Assembly: GCF_001691415.1 (NCBI RefSeq)
Contig: NZ_LRRR01000013.1
Coordinates: 1 to 64,000 of the forward strand
Length of the DNA: 64,000 nt
Source of the DNA: Pararhodobacter sp. CCB-MM2
GTDB lineage: Bacteria; Pseudomonadota; Alphaproteobacteria; Rhodobacterales; Rhodobacteraceae
Direction of reading: 5' to 3'
Position 1 is the first letter of the stretch. Each line of letters begins with the position of its first letter. Below, in pieces: positions 27,057-35,257 of the stretch. A program made the translations under genes and the position numbers. The notes under the pieces were generated by a model that did not search any database, was not told where the DNA came from, and worked only from the letters and a program-made list of their open reading frames with translations.

Positions 27057-27970
27057 ACGGCGCCGACACCGGCTTGCGGCTCTTGATGCAAGGCCGGATG
27101 GATGACGGGTTCTTTCATGGTCACTCCCCAAAGGCGCCAGAGCGCCCAGTAGTTCGGAAAAACATAGCCACCGTTCATCGCCTGCCATTCGGCCCGGCGT
27201 TCACGGTAAAGGCGCGGCAGTTCATACCAGGGCGCCGAGGGCTGCTTGTGATGCACGATATGCAGGTTGTTGTAGAGAAAGAGCCAGGCCAGCGGGCTGC
27301 GCTCGACGATGATCGTCCGGCCCGAGGGGGTCTCATGCCAACGGTGTTCCGCGAAGGTGCGGATGCCGATCAGCGAGAGGCCGGGCCAGCAGACGCCGAG
27401 GACATAGAGCCACAGCGGGATGCCCATCGCCCAGACCAGCGCCAGGACCACGGCCATGGCCGGCAGATGGATCGCCCAGGCCAGCCGCACGCCGCGCTCG
27501 TTGGCAATGGCCTGCCGCGCCTCGTCTATGAAGAAGCCGCCGGCCACCAGCCAGGGCCCGAGGATCACCCGGCCCAGCAGCGTGTTGTTCAGCGTCAAAA
27601 GCGTGCGGAACCAGCCCGGCAGGCGCTCATATTGCCAGCGCGCGCGGTAATAGCTCTCGGGATCGTCGAAAGGATCCGTCAGCCGTTCGTCATGGTGATG
27701 TGCCAGATGCGTGGCCTTGTAGCGCCGGTAGGGATAGGCCAACGACAGCGGCAGCGTGACCAGAGCCTCGTTCAGCAGCCGGTAGCGCGTCGGATGCCCG
27801 TGCAGGCATTCATGCACCAGCGAGGAATGCAGCCCGGCCAGCACCGCCATGATCGCCAACGCCAAAAGGGGCAGCGAGGGGTACAGCCAGAAGCCGGCAA
27901 ACAGCCAGCCCCCGTAGCACAGACCGATCAGACCCAAAGTGGGCCACTCCAGACGCAGGGGCGCGCGCAT
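27053..27970 (-). CDS. membrane fatty-acid-desaturase-type di-iron oxygenase
   Basis: The product has 305 residues with membrane segments at about 12-45, 165-200 and shorter ones between. The three histidine boxes of the desaturase/hydroxylase superfamily are HECLHGH (53-59), HLAHHH (88-93) and HIVHH (237-241), with further His at 209 and 212. These bind a di-iron centre for O2 activation. AAGGAG lies five bases before the ATG. It is first of three translationally coupled genes with a PhnD-like protein and an amine dehydrogenase. That setting fits hydroxylation or N-demethylation of a small amine better than lipid desaturation, but this is inference. Confidence 0.85.
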   Translation of the reverse strand: MRAPLRLEWPTLGLIGLCYGGWLFAGFWLYPSLPLLALAIMAVLAGLHSSLVHECLHGHPTRYRLLNEALVTLPLSLAYPYRRYKATHLAHHHDERLTDPFDDPESYYRARWQYERLPGWFRTLLTLNNTLLGRVILGPWLVAGGFFIDEARQAIANERGVRLAWAIHLPAMAVVLALVWAMGIPLWLYVLGVCWPGLSLIGIRTFAEHRWHETPSGRTIIVERSPLAWLFLYNNLHIVHHKQPSAPWYELPRLYRERRAEWQAMNGGYVFPNYWALWRLWGVTMKEPVIHPALHQEPQAGVGAV

Positions 27971-28034
27971 TCCGACTCCTTGTTGACAGTGATGTCCAGT
28001 GTGGCCGAAACGCGAAATCGGGCAAGGCGCGTTT

Positions 28035-28083
28035 AAGCGTCACTTGCGGCCCGGATTGACGTTTTCCGTGAACGGTGTTTACT
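28035..28083. promoter_or_regulatory. divergent control region: inverted repeat and promoter of XRE gene
   Basis: AAGCGTCA (28035-28042) and TGACGTTT (28057-28064) form an inverted repeat with 7 of 8 pairs matching, spaced 14 bases. The right arm overlaps a plausible -35 TTGACG (28056-28061), which is followed about 16-17 bases later by TTTACT/TTACTG. A second small palindrome, CCGT-GA-ACGG, lies at 28066-28075 between the boxes. The position between the divergent desaturase operon and the XRE gene fits autoregulation and control of the operon. Confidence 0.45.
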
Positions 28084-28109
28084 GAAGTCAGCATATCAGG
28101 AGACCAATC

Positions 28110-28946
28110 ATGGGCAAACGCGAGACGGCGGCGCTGTTCCGTCAAAGGCTTGCGCAGGTGCAGACGCAGTCCGGCCTGTCGCAAACCGCCTTCGCGTCGA
28201 TGATCGGCATCGACCGCTCGGCGCTGTCGCAGCTGACCTCGGGCCAGAACCCGCGCTTGCCCCGCGCCGAAACCTTGTTGGCGCTGGCGGCACGGTTCCA
28301 GGTCTCCTCGGACTGGCTGCTGGGGCTGACGGATGAGCGCGGCCAGACGGCGCAGGTTCTGAACGCCGTCGAGACCGAGCAGGCCCTCGACGAGGAGAAC
28401 CGCACGGCGATGGAGCGCTGGCATCACGAGGCCACCGGCCAGAAGGTGCGCTATGTCCCGGCCTGGCTGCCGGACCTGATGCGCACCCCCGCCGTCATCG
28501 CCTTCCAGGCTGCGTCCAATGAACAGGAACGCCGCCGCCTGCAGCGCCAGACCGACCGCCGGCTCACCGTCTCGCGCATGCCTGAAAGCGATATCGAGAT
28601 GTGCATGCCTTTGCAAACGCTGGAACTTTTCGCCGAGGGCGCGGGCAATTGGCAGGGCCTCGACGCCGACGCGCGACGAGAGCAACTGGCGCATATCGCC
28701 GCCACAATGGACGAGCTCTACCCCGCCTTCCGCATGTATCTCTTCGACGGCCGCAAGCGCTTCGCCCCGCCGATGACGATCTTCGGCTACCTCCGCGCCG
28801 CGGTCTATACCGGCGACACCTATCTGCTGATCCGCGCGAAATCGCTGGTGCGCGACCTTGCGCAGGGTTTCGACAGCCATATCCGCCACGCCGAGATCCA
28901 TGCCCATGAAGCGGCAAGCTGGGTCCGGACCCTGCGCGTGCGGTAG
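28110..28946 (+). CDS. XRE-family transcriptional regulator
   Basis: The product has 278 residues. A Cro/CI helix-turn-helix occupies about 10-70: LSQTAFASMIGIDRSALSQL, then RLPRAETLLALAARFQVSSDWLLGL. The remaining 200 residues are a probable sensor region, predicted soluble, whose family I do not recognise. AGGAG precedes the ATG. It is divergent from the desaturase/PhnD-like/amine-dehydrogenase operon and just upstream of the MttB-like gene, so it is the likely regulator of both. Confidence 0.85.
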   Translation: MGKRETAALFRQRLAQVQTQSGLSQTAFASMIGIDRSALSQLTSGQNPRLPRAETLLALAARFQVSSDWLLGLTDERGQTAQVLNAVETEQALDEENRTAMERWHHEATGQKVRYVPAWLPDLMRTPAVIAFQAASNEQERRRLQRQTDRRLTVSRMPESDIEMCMPLQTLELFAEGAGNWQGLDADARREQLAHIAATMDELYPAFRMYLFDGRKRFAPPMTIFGYLRAAVYTGDTYLLIRAKSLVRDLAQGFDSHIRHAEIHAHEAASWVRTLRVR

Positions 28947-28954
28947 GCGTCGCC

Positions 28955-29018
28955 GGGGGCTGTCTGCCCCCCTCGCCCTTCGGGCTCACCCCCCGAGGAT
29001 ATTTCTGGAGCAAAGATG
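28955..29018 (+). repeat. dispersed 3'-end element, copy 5, with hairpins
   Basis: GGGGGC (28955-28960), loop, GCCCCC (28966-28971); then a small hairpin GCCC-TTC-GGGC (28975-28985); then the core CCCCCCGAGGATATTT, CT, GGAG, CA, AAGATG (to 29018). It follows the XRE gene stop in the same orientation and probably ends its transcript. Confidence 0.75.
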
Positions 29019-29060
29019 CGCGATTTGACTCAAATCGTCCGGACCGCGCCGCGCGCCCCT

Positions 29061-29117
29061 CGTCTTTACTCTCCAAATATCCTGCGGGAGGGTCCGGGAG
29101 GGTGCAAAACCCTCCCG
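29061..29117 (-). repeat. dispersed 3'-end element, copy 6, with hairpin
   Basis: Reverse-oriented core at 29061-29092 next to a hairpin CGGGAGGG (29095-29102), loop TGCAAAA, CCCTCCCG (29110-29117). The hairpin is identical to that of copy 3. Unlike the other reverse copies it follows no minus-strand gene. Together with copy 5 it fills most of the 337-base gap 28947-29283; the rest (29118-29283) should hold the mttB-like promoter. Confidence 0.7.
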
Positions 29118-29283
29118 CGCCCGGGCCGCAGGACCGGGCCGGGCGCGAGGGGGCTCGATGCCCCCGAGCGCCCGCCCACCGCCAATCCTATGCTTCGTCC
29201 CGTCACCGACGTGCCGACTTCACTCCGCTTGCCGCGGCGCCGCGGGCGGTCTTACGCTCCGGCCAAAGACGACGGAGACGATC

Positions 29284-30843
29284 ATGGGTGACGAAAGCGC
29301 GGTGCGCCGCAAACGCAGTGGTGGACGGGGCGCGAATACGCGTCGGGCAAGCGGGTTCCAGATGGACCAGATGCCGTGGCGCATTCCGCATAATCCCGAC
29401 CGGCCGACCGAGCCCGTTGACCATGAGGGCGTGCTGGCGATCCACAAGGGCGCCATGCGGATCCTCTCCGAGATCGGCATCGAGTTCCTGAACCCCGAGG
29501 CGCTGGAGATCTTCAAACAGGCCGGATGCCGGGTCAGCGGCGAAAATGTCCGCATGGACGAGGATTTCGTGATGGAGATGGTGCGACGGGCACCGGCCTC
29601 GTTCACCATCACACCGCGGAACCCTGAGCGGCAGGTGACCATCGGCGACGGCCACATGGTCTTCGTCAACGTCTCGTCGCCGCCCAACTCGTGGGACATC
29701 GTGCGCGGCAAGCAATCCGGCGATTTCGCGACCTTCCGCGAATTCATGATGTTGACGCAGTATTTCAACTGCATCCATGTCGCCGGCGGCTATCCGGTTG
29801 AGCCGATCGACATCCACCCCTCGGTCCGCCACCTCGATTGCCTCTACGAGAAGCTGACCCTCACCGACAAGGTCTGCCATGCCTATTCGCTGGGCAAGGA
29901 ACGGGTCGAGGACGTCATGGAGATGGTGCGCATCGCAGGCGGCCTGAGCCATGCGGAATTCGACGCCTCGCCGCGGATGTATACCAACATCAACTCGGTG
30001 AGCCCGCTGAAGCATGACTTCCCGATGATTGATGGCGCGCTCAGGCTCGCCCGGCGCCGCCAGCCGGTGGTAGTCACGCCCTTCACGCTGGCGGGGGCGA
30101 TGGCGCCGGTGACCATGTCGGGCGCGGTGGCGTTGTCCATCGCCGAGGGTCTCGCCGCCATTGCGCTGGTGCAATACGTCTCGCCTGGCTGCCCGGTGGC
30201 CATCGGCACCTTCACCTCGAACGTGGACATGCGCTCGGGCGCGCCGGCTTTCGGCACGCCGGAATATATGCGGGCGACGCAGATGACCGGGCAACTGGCG
30301 CGCTTCTATGGCCTGCCGATGCGCTCGTCGGGTGTCTGCACCGCGAACGTGCCGGACGGTCAGGCGATGTGGGAGACCTCGAACTCGCTTTGGGCCGCGG
30401 TCCAGTCCGGGTCCAACCTCGTCTACCACGCGGCTGGCTGGCTGGAGGGCGGGCTCATCGCCAGCCCTGAGAAATTCGTCATGGACTGCGAGGTCCTGCA
30501 GATGATCCAGCGCTATTTCGAGACCTCGATCACCGCGACAGACCCCGATGCCATCGCCTTTGACGCGGTCAAGGAGGTCGGCGCGGGCGGGCATTATTTC
30601 GGCTGCCAGCACACGCAGGAGCGCTACCAGACCGCCTTCTACAACCCGATCGCCTCGGATTGGCGCAACTTTGAGGCCTGGGCGCAGGATGGCGCAGTCG
30701 AAAGCCCCGAGCGCGCGCATCGCATCTACCGCGGCATCGTCGAGAATTTCGAAGCCCCGGCGATGGACGAGGCGATTCGCGAGGAGCTTCAGGCCTTCGT
30801 CGCCCGCCGCAAGGAAGAAGGCGGCGCGCCGACCGACTTCTGA
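29284..30843 (+). CDS. MttB-family (trimethylamine methyltransferase-like) protein
   Basis: The product has 519 residues and is a full-length MttB superfamily member. These TIM-barrel enzymes move a methyl group from a quaternary or tertiary amine to a corrinoid protein. Blocks: ILSEIGIEFLNPEALEIFK, FVNVSSPPNSWDIV, QPVVVTPFTLAGAMAPVT and GLPMRSSGVC. The reading frame has no in-frame TAG, so it is of the non-pyrrolysine type, like glycine-betaine methyltransferases. No corrinoid protein or reactivase is in the window. The start at 29284 has GGAG upstream; the frame opens earlier at 29158 within the spacer. It lies with amine-demethylation genes and the XRE regulator. Confidence 0.87.
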   Translation: MGDESAVRRKRSGGRGANTRRASGFQMDQMPWRIPHNPDRPTEPVDHEGVLAIHKGAMRILSEIGIEFLNPEALEIFKQAGCRVSGENVRMDEDFVMEMVRRAPASFTITPRNPERQVTIGDGHMVFVNVSSPPNSWDIVRGKQSGDFATFREFMMLTQYFNCIHVAGGYPVEPIDIHPSVRHLDCLYEKLTLTDKVCHAYSLGKERVEDVMEMVRIAGGLSHAEFDASPRMYTNINSVSPLKHDFPMIDGALRLARRRQPVVVTPFTLAGAMAPVTMSGAVALSIAEGLAAIALVQYVSPGCPVAIGTFTSNVDMRSGAPAFGTPEYMRATQMTGQLARFYGLPMRSSGVCTANVPDGQAMWETSNSLWAAVQSGSNLVYHAAGWLEGGLIASPEKFVMDCEVLQMIQRYFETSITATDPDAIAFDAVKEVGAGGHYFGCQHTQERYQTAFYNPIASDWRNFEAWAQDGAVESPERAHRIYRGIVENFEAPAMDEAIREELQAFVARRKEEGGAPTDF

Positions 30844-30847
30844 GCGC

Positions 30848-32011
30848 TCAATCCTTTGCTTTCGGGGCGAAGGAGTTCAGCAATTCCTCGTCGCATTTCA
30901 CATCCTCGTCGTCCGTCAGGTCGGCGGGGATGTTGGCTTTGGGCGGCATAGTGCCGGGGGCCATGCGCGGTTTCGGGGCCGGTGCCGCCATGCCCGGCGC
31001 CATGCGGGGCTTCAATCCCGTCTGGACCGGTGCGGGCTCGGACGGGGCCGCAGGTGCCGCCAGTGGCGAGGGATGTTCGGACAGGAAGTGCGACATGACA
31101 TAGGCCACACCCTCGGGCGAGACCTCACGCATGCCCTCCTTGTAGAACGACCCGCGTGAGGCGGGCCCGGTCACCATGTCGTAGGACGGGAAATAGTCGA
31201 TGAAATCGTGGCTGTCGTAGAGTTCTCCGGCGACGGCGCGCAGGACGGATTTGGTATAGACCGTGGCGACCGAGACCTGCTGCGCCGTGGCCGTCGCCAT
31301 CATCGAGACAGGCGAGACGGTGAGCAGCACCTCAAGGCGCGGATTGATCGCCCGCACCCGGGTGAGGAAAGCCTCCATATCCGCCCGCACCTCGGCCGAG
31401 CTGAGGTTTCGCAGGCTGTGCAGGGCCGGGTCGAAGGTGCCGCCGGCCGTGCCGGGACACAGCGGGAAGCAAGACCCGTCCCGCTTGGACAGCCACGCCT
31501 CGGTCAGGCCCATGGTGAAGACGAGGACATCGGCCTTAGTCAGAACCTCGGCCACGCGGTCGAGGTGATCGCGCCGCAGCGCCCGCAGCTCGGCCACGCT
31601 GCCGAAAGGCTCGGGCTCGATCGTCGGGCGGAAGGGATCGACGACACCGCCGTCCTTCTCCCAATGGTCCTCGATAGGGTCGAACGCCCCGGTCGCCCGG
31701 TCAAACAACTGCACCAGCTGGCGCGAAGTGTAGATGTTGCCGTAGCGCGCCGAATACATCGAATAGCCCCAGTCCAGATGCTGGTCCTCGGGCAGGTCGA
31801 CGGGGGCGGGTTCGGCGTCGAGATACTGGAACCCCGCGCGCCGCAACTGCCGCCCGAGCTGCTGGGCGAAGCAGCTGCCGGCCGTGGCGATGGTCTTCCC
31901 TTCAAGGCTGAAGCGGCGGCGGTACCAGTTGCCGATCTCATCGGGCGCGCGGTCACCGATGGCGCGCCGCCAGAAAGCGTGATCGGGCTGTGAATTATAG
32001 GGATGCGACAT
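30848..32011 (-). CDS. GSCFA-domain protein
   Basis: The product has 387 residues. It carries the name-giving motif TAGSCFAQQ near residue 45 and a long SGNH-like domain (about 35-320; VFTMGLTEAW, LLTVSPVSMMATA). The C terminus (about 325-387) is low-complexity, proline- and methionine-rich, with KPRMAPG twice, then an acidic stretch. GSCFA proteins are SGNH-hydrolase relatives of uncertain role, thought to act on surface polysaccharide. Start 32011 overlaps the end of the SGNH gene by 17 bases. The stop lies only four bases from the convergent mttB-like stop, leaving no room for a terminator. Confidence 0.8.
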   Translation of the reverse strand: MSHPYNSQPDHAFWRRAIGDRAPDEIGNWYRRRFSLEGKTIATAGSCFAQQLGRQLRRAGFQYLDAEPAPVDLPEDQHLDWGYSMYSARYGNIYTSRQLVQLFDRATGAFDPIEDHWEKDGGVVDPFRPTIEPEPFGSVAELRALRRDHLDRVAEVLTKADVLVFTMGLTEAWLSKRDGSCFPLCPGTAGGTFDPALHSLRNLSSAEVRADMEAFLTRVRAINPRLEVLLTVSPVSMMATATAQQVSVATVYTKSVLRAVAGELYDSHDFIDYFPSYDMVTGPASRGSFYKEGMREVSPEGVAYVMSHFLSEHPSPLAAPAAPSEPAPVQTGLKPRMAPGMAAPAPKPRMAPGTMPPKANIPADLTDDEDVKCDEELLNSFAPKAKD

Positions 32012-32747
32012 GAGTATCCTTGGCGCTCGATGCGATCTGGCGCAGCAGAGGCACGCAGGCCTCAAGCATCAACGCGCCAAAGGCGGCATTGCCGTGATGG
32101 CTGTCGGACGGGTCTTCATGGGCATGGACGTCGGCGGTGAAGCCATCTGCATCCAGCATCTCCGCCGGTTGGTTGACAATGGCCAGCCCCGCGGCGCCGA
32201 TGGCATCGCGCTGTAGCTGCCGGATGGCGGACTGGAGGGCGACGACTGCCTCGGCCCCGGCGTGACGCACATAGCGATAGGCCCGGAAGGCGGCGGGCGG
32301 CTCAATGACGAAGACCGGGATCCCCTGCCCCGCCAGAAACTCCGCCAGACGCAGGGCCGGAGCCATATCCTGCGCAACCAGCAACCGAAGCATCGCCGCA
32401 GAGATAAGAGGGCCTGTGTTCGATTGCACGACAGGCAAGCCCGCGACAGTACTGCCCTGTTGCAGCAAACCGCGCATCACGCGCCCGGACCATAGCGGCA
32501 TCGACAACCCGATTGCATCCGGGTGAGGATTCGGTGGCAAGACGGGAATGCGGCGCCGATAGATCGGGTCGGTCAGGACCGCGACGTCCCCCTCTTGGGT
32601 CCAGAATGCCGTATGCATCCGCGCCCCGGAGCCGAGGGGATGGATGTCGAAGTGGATCCCCTCGGGCAGCCGATCATCGTCGACCAGTCGCTCATGCCCC
32701 CGATTGAGGGCACCGGTGTGGGAATCGCCGACGATGAGAACGCGCAT
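31995..32747 (-). CDS. SGNH-hydrolase-like protein
   Basis: The 250-residue product begins RVLIVGDSHTGAL, the block I Ser motif (GDSH), and has a C-terminal DPSDSHHGNAAFG that supplies the Asp-His pair of SGNH esterases. There is no signal peptide, so it is cytoplasmic. It overlaps the GSCFA gene, and the two presumably act together, perhaps in acyl or other modification of a surface glycan. The substrate is unknown. Confidence 0.7.
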   Translation of the reverse strand: MRVLIVGDSHTGALNRGHERLVDDDRLPEGIHFDIHPLGSGARMHTAFWTQEGDVAVLTDPIYRRRIPVLPPNPHPDAIGLSMPLWSGRVMRGLLQQGSTVAGLPVVQSNTGPLISAAMLRLLVAQDMAPALRLAEFLAGQGIPVFVIEPPAAFRAYRYVRHAGAEAVVALQSAIRQLQRDAIGAAGLAIVNQPAEMLDADGFTADVHAHEDPSDSHHGNAAFGALMLEACVPLLRQIASSAKDTHVASL

Positions 32748-33165
32748 GTGGTCTCCCGCTATGCCACCTGCCAGATTGCCCTGCGACTATCCGGTAGCCG
32801 CGGCGCAGCGTCAAGGAAGGGGCCCCACGCTGTGGTGAGTGGAGGCCCCTGCCGGGAAGATCGGTCCCTCATCGTCACGAACGAACGGGCAGCGGCGTCT
32901 CCGGCGTCGCAGCGGCTATGTGCCCCCCTCTGCGGCGCCTGAGAAAGACGCTTGTCGGGCCGTGAAACGGAATGCTAGCGTCCGTTTGCGCGGGTCATGC
33001 CGCGTCACTTTCTTCCAAGATTCGCTTATCTCGTTTGCCAAACGTCACCCACGGTCCGCTCACCACGGTCCGGGATGGCCTATGTCTGCCTTGGGGAAAT
33101 CCCCGAGGCCCCAACACATTGACAAGCCACCTGCGGAACCCACACCGCTTTCGGAAAGTACAAGT
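32748..33165. other. intergenic region between divergent genes
   Basis: These 418 bases separate the minus-strand SGNH gene from the plus-strand secreted-protein gene. The open frame here from 32839 is only a leftward extension of the secreted-protein frame. I see no repeat or RNA gene. It should contain two divergent promoters, none with boxes good enough to call. Confidence 0.4.
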
Positions 33166-33726
33166 ATGAACGTCTTGAAGTTAGCCCCCTCCCCCCTGTC
33201 CTTTGTCCTGCTGATCTCCACGGCAACCGTCGCATCCGCTGACACGACCTGCACGGCCCGATCGATTGCCGGTGATTGGTTGATCAATTACACCTTGCCG
33301 ATCGCGGAATACGTCGATTCAAGCGGCGGCTTCGTTCCGCCCGCGCTCTACATGAATTTCTGCGACGTCACGATCAATCGACGCGGAAGGGTTGCGGGAG
33401 AGTGCTATAACTCCGGGACGGACCGGACGTGGACCTTCGCCGGAAGAGCGACCGTTGATCGCCAGTGCGTGCTGAGGATCGCCTACACTTCCGGTTCAAG
33501 CGACATCGAAGCTGTCGCTCGGGTCGGATCGACCGTGGGAACGACGCCGTCCTTCTTCACCGGCTACTCCGCCCGGCCCGCGCAGACCGCCCTCAACTAC
33601 CGGCTTACCAATTTCGAGGGCACGCGCCGGCCTGACGGCCTGCCGAGCATCGACCCTGTGGCCGGTGCCGCGCAAGCGGCGACGAGCGGATCGGACGGTG
33701 CGGCTCTCGACGGACCAGCACAGTAA
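33166..33726 (+). CDS. small secreted protein of unknown function
   Basis: The product has 186 residues. The signal peptide (about 1-25) ends TVASA before DTTC. The mature part has conserved-looking cysteines (TTCTARSIAGDW, MNFCDVTI, GECYNSG, RQCVLRI), enough for two disulfides. The GDW...G-E-C-Y pattern suggests a small beta-barrel of about 120 residues. The last 35 residues are alanine/glycine-rich and probably flexible. The ATG at 33166 has only a weak GGAAAG upstream. A strong terminator follows. I do not recognise the family. Confidence 0.65.
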   Translation: MNVLKLAPSPLSFVLLISTATVASADTTCTARSIAGDWLINYTLPIAEYVDSSGGFVPPALYMNFCDVTINRRGRVAGECYNSGTDRTWTFAGRATVDRQCVLRIAYTSGSSDIEAVARVGSTVGTTPSFFTGYSARPAQTALNYRLTNFEGTRRPDGLPSIDPVAGAAQAATSGSDGAALDGPAQ

Positions 33727-33754
33727 CCCCCAGGATCCTGAGACATCATCATGA

Positions 33755-33780
33755 AAACGGGGGGCCGAAGCCCCCCGTTT
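33755..33780. terminator. bidirectional intrinsic terminator
   Basis: AAACGGGGGGC (33755-33765), loop CGAA, GCCCCCCGTTT (33770-33780), followed by TTTCTTTCTT... on the plus strand and by TTTTCAT on the minus strand. It ends both the secreted-protein gene and the convergent pntAB operon. Confidence 0.88.
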
Positions 33781-33801
33781 CTTTCTTGCTTGTCCGGTCG
33801 A

Positions 33802-35241
33802 TCACTCGACCATCGGCAGAAGCTGGTCGATCGACTTCTTCGCGTCGCCGTAGAACATCCGCGTGTTGTCCTTGAAGAACAGCGGGTTCTCGATGCCCGA
33901 ATAGCCCGTGCCCTGCCCGCGCTTCGAGACGAACACCTGTTTCGCCTTCCACACTTCCAGAACCGGCATGCCGGCGATCGGCGAGTTCGGGTCTTCCTGC
34001 GCGGCCGGGTTGACGATGTCGTTCGAGCCGATGACGATCACCACGTCCGTTTCCGGGAAGTCCTCGTTGATCTCGTCCATTTCCAGCACGATGTCGTAAG
34101 GCACCTTCGCCTCGGCCAGCAGCACGTTCATGTGCCCGGGCAGACGGCCCGCCACCGGGTGGATGGCGAAGCGGACGTTCTTGCCCTTGGCGCGCAGCTT
34201 GCGGGTCAGTTCGCTGACCGATTGCTGCGCCTGCGCCACGGCCATGCCATAGCCCGGAACGATGATGACGCTGTCGGCATCGTTCAGAGCCGAGGCCACG
34301 CCGTCGGCGTCGATGGCGATCTGCTCGCCGGTGATTTCCATCGCCGGGCCCGTGGTGCCACCAAAGCCGCCCAGGATCACCGAGATGAACGAGCGGTTCA
34401 TCGCCTTGCACATGATATAGGACAGGATCGCGCCCGAGGAACCCACCAGCGCGCCCACGACGATGAGCAGGTCGTTCGACAGCGAGAAACCGATCGCCGC
34501 CGCGGCCCAGCCCGAGTAGCTGTTCAGCATCGACACCACGACCGGCATGTCGGCGCCGCCGATGCCCATGATCAAATGGTAGCCGATAAAGAACGCCAGC
34601 AGCGTCATCAGGATCAGCGACCAGCTCGAGGCGCTCTGGAAGTACAGGATCAGCAGCAGCAGCGACAGCAGCGCCGCACCCGCGTTCAGCATGTGACCGC
34701 CGGGAAGCTTCTTCGCCTTGCCGTCAACCTTGCCCGCCAGCTTGCCATAGGCAATGACCGAGCCGGTGAAGGTCACAGCACCGATGAACACGCCGAGGAA
34801 GATCTCGATCTTCAGCACCGACAGCTCGGCCGCGGTCTTGTGCGCGACAGTCGCAGCGAAGCCGACGAGCGAGGCCAGAGCCTCAGGGTTGTCATGCAGA
34901 CCGGCGACGCGGACCACTTCGATGTGGCCGTTGTAGCCGATGAACACCGCGGCCAGACCGACCAGCGAGTGCATCGCGGCCACCAGCTGCGGCATCTCGG
35001 TCATCTGCACGCGCTGTGCGACGACCCAGCCGATCCCGCCACCGACGGCGATCATCACCAACGAAATCAGCCAGTTACCGGCGCCCGGCCCCATGAGAGT
35101 GGCAACCACCGCCAGCGCCATGCCGACGATGCCGTACCAGACGGCGCGTTTCGCGCTTTCCTGCCCCGAGAGGCCGCCCAGCGACTGGATGAACAGGACG
35201 GCCGCGACGACGTAAGCGGCGGTCGTGAAACCATAAGCCAT
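33802..35241 (-). CDS. pntB: NAD(P) transhydrogenase subunit beta
   Basis: The 479-residue product is the usual PntB. The N-terminal half (1-265) has about nine membrane spans forming the proton channel. The C-terminal NADP(H)-binding domain dIII carries [27 protein letters not shown] and [10 protein letters not shown]. The complex uses the proton gradient to reduce NADP with NADH. It follows pntA by 16 bases. Confidence 0.95.
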   Translation of the reverse strand: MAYGFTTAAYVVAAVLFIQSLGGLSGQESAKRAVWYGIVGMALAVVATLMGPGAGNWLISLVMIAVGGGIGWVVAQRVQMTEMPQLVAAMHSLVGLAAVFIGYNGHIEVVRVAGLHDNPEALASLVGFAATVAHKTAAELSVLKIEIFLGVFIGAVTFTGSVIAYGKLAGKVDGKAKKLPGGHMLNAGAALLSLLLLILYFQSASSWSLILMTLLAFFIGYHLIMGIGGADMPVVVSMLNSYSGWAAAAIGFSLSNDLLIVVGALVGSSGAILSYIMCKAMNRSFISVILGGFGGTTGPAMEITGEQIAIDADGVASALNDADSVIIVPGYGMAVAQAQQSVSELTRKLRAKGKNVRFAIHPVAGRLPGHMNVLLAEAKVPYDIVLEMDEINEDFPETDVVIVIGSNDIVNPAAQEDPNSPIAGMPVLEVWKAKQVFVSKRGQGTGYSGIENPLFFKDNTRMFYGDAKKSIDQLLPMVE

Positions 35242-35257
35242 AATAGTTCCGCTCCCC

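Noticed and set aside
28947..29283. Riboswitch (for example cobalamin) upstream of the MttB-like gene
   Set aside because: The structure present is accounted for by the dispersed element and its hairpins; no cobalamin-box-like sequence was seen.
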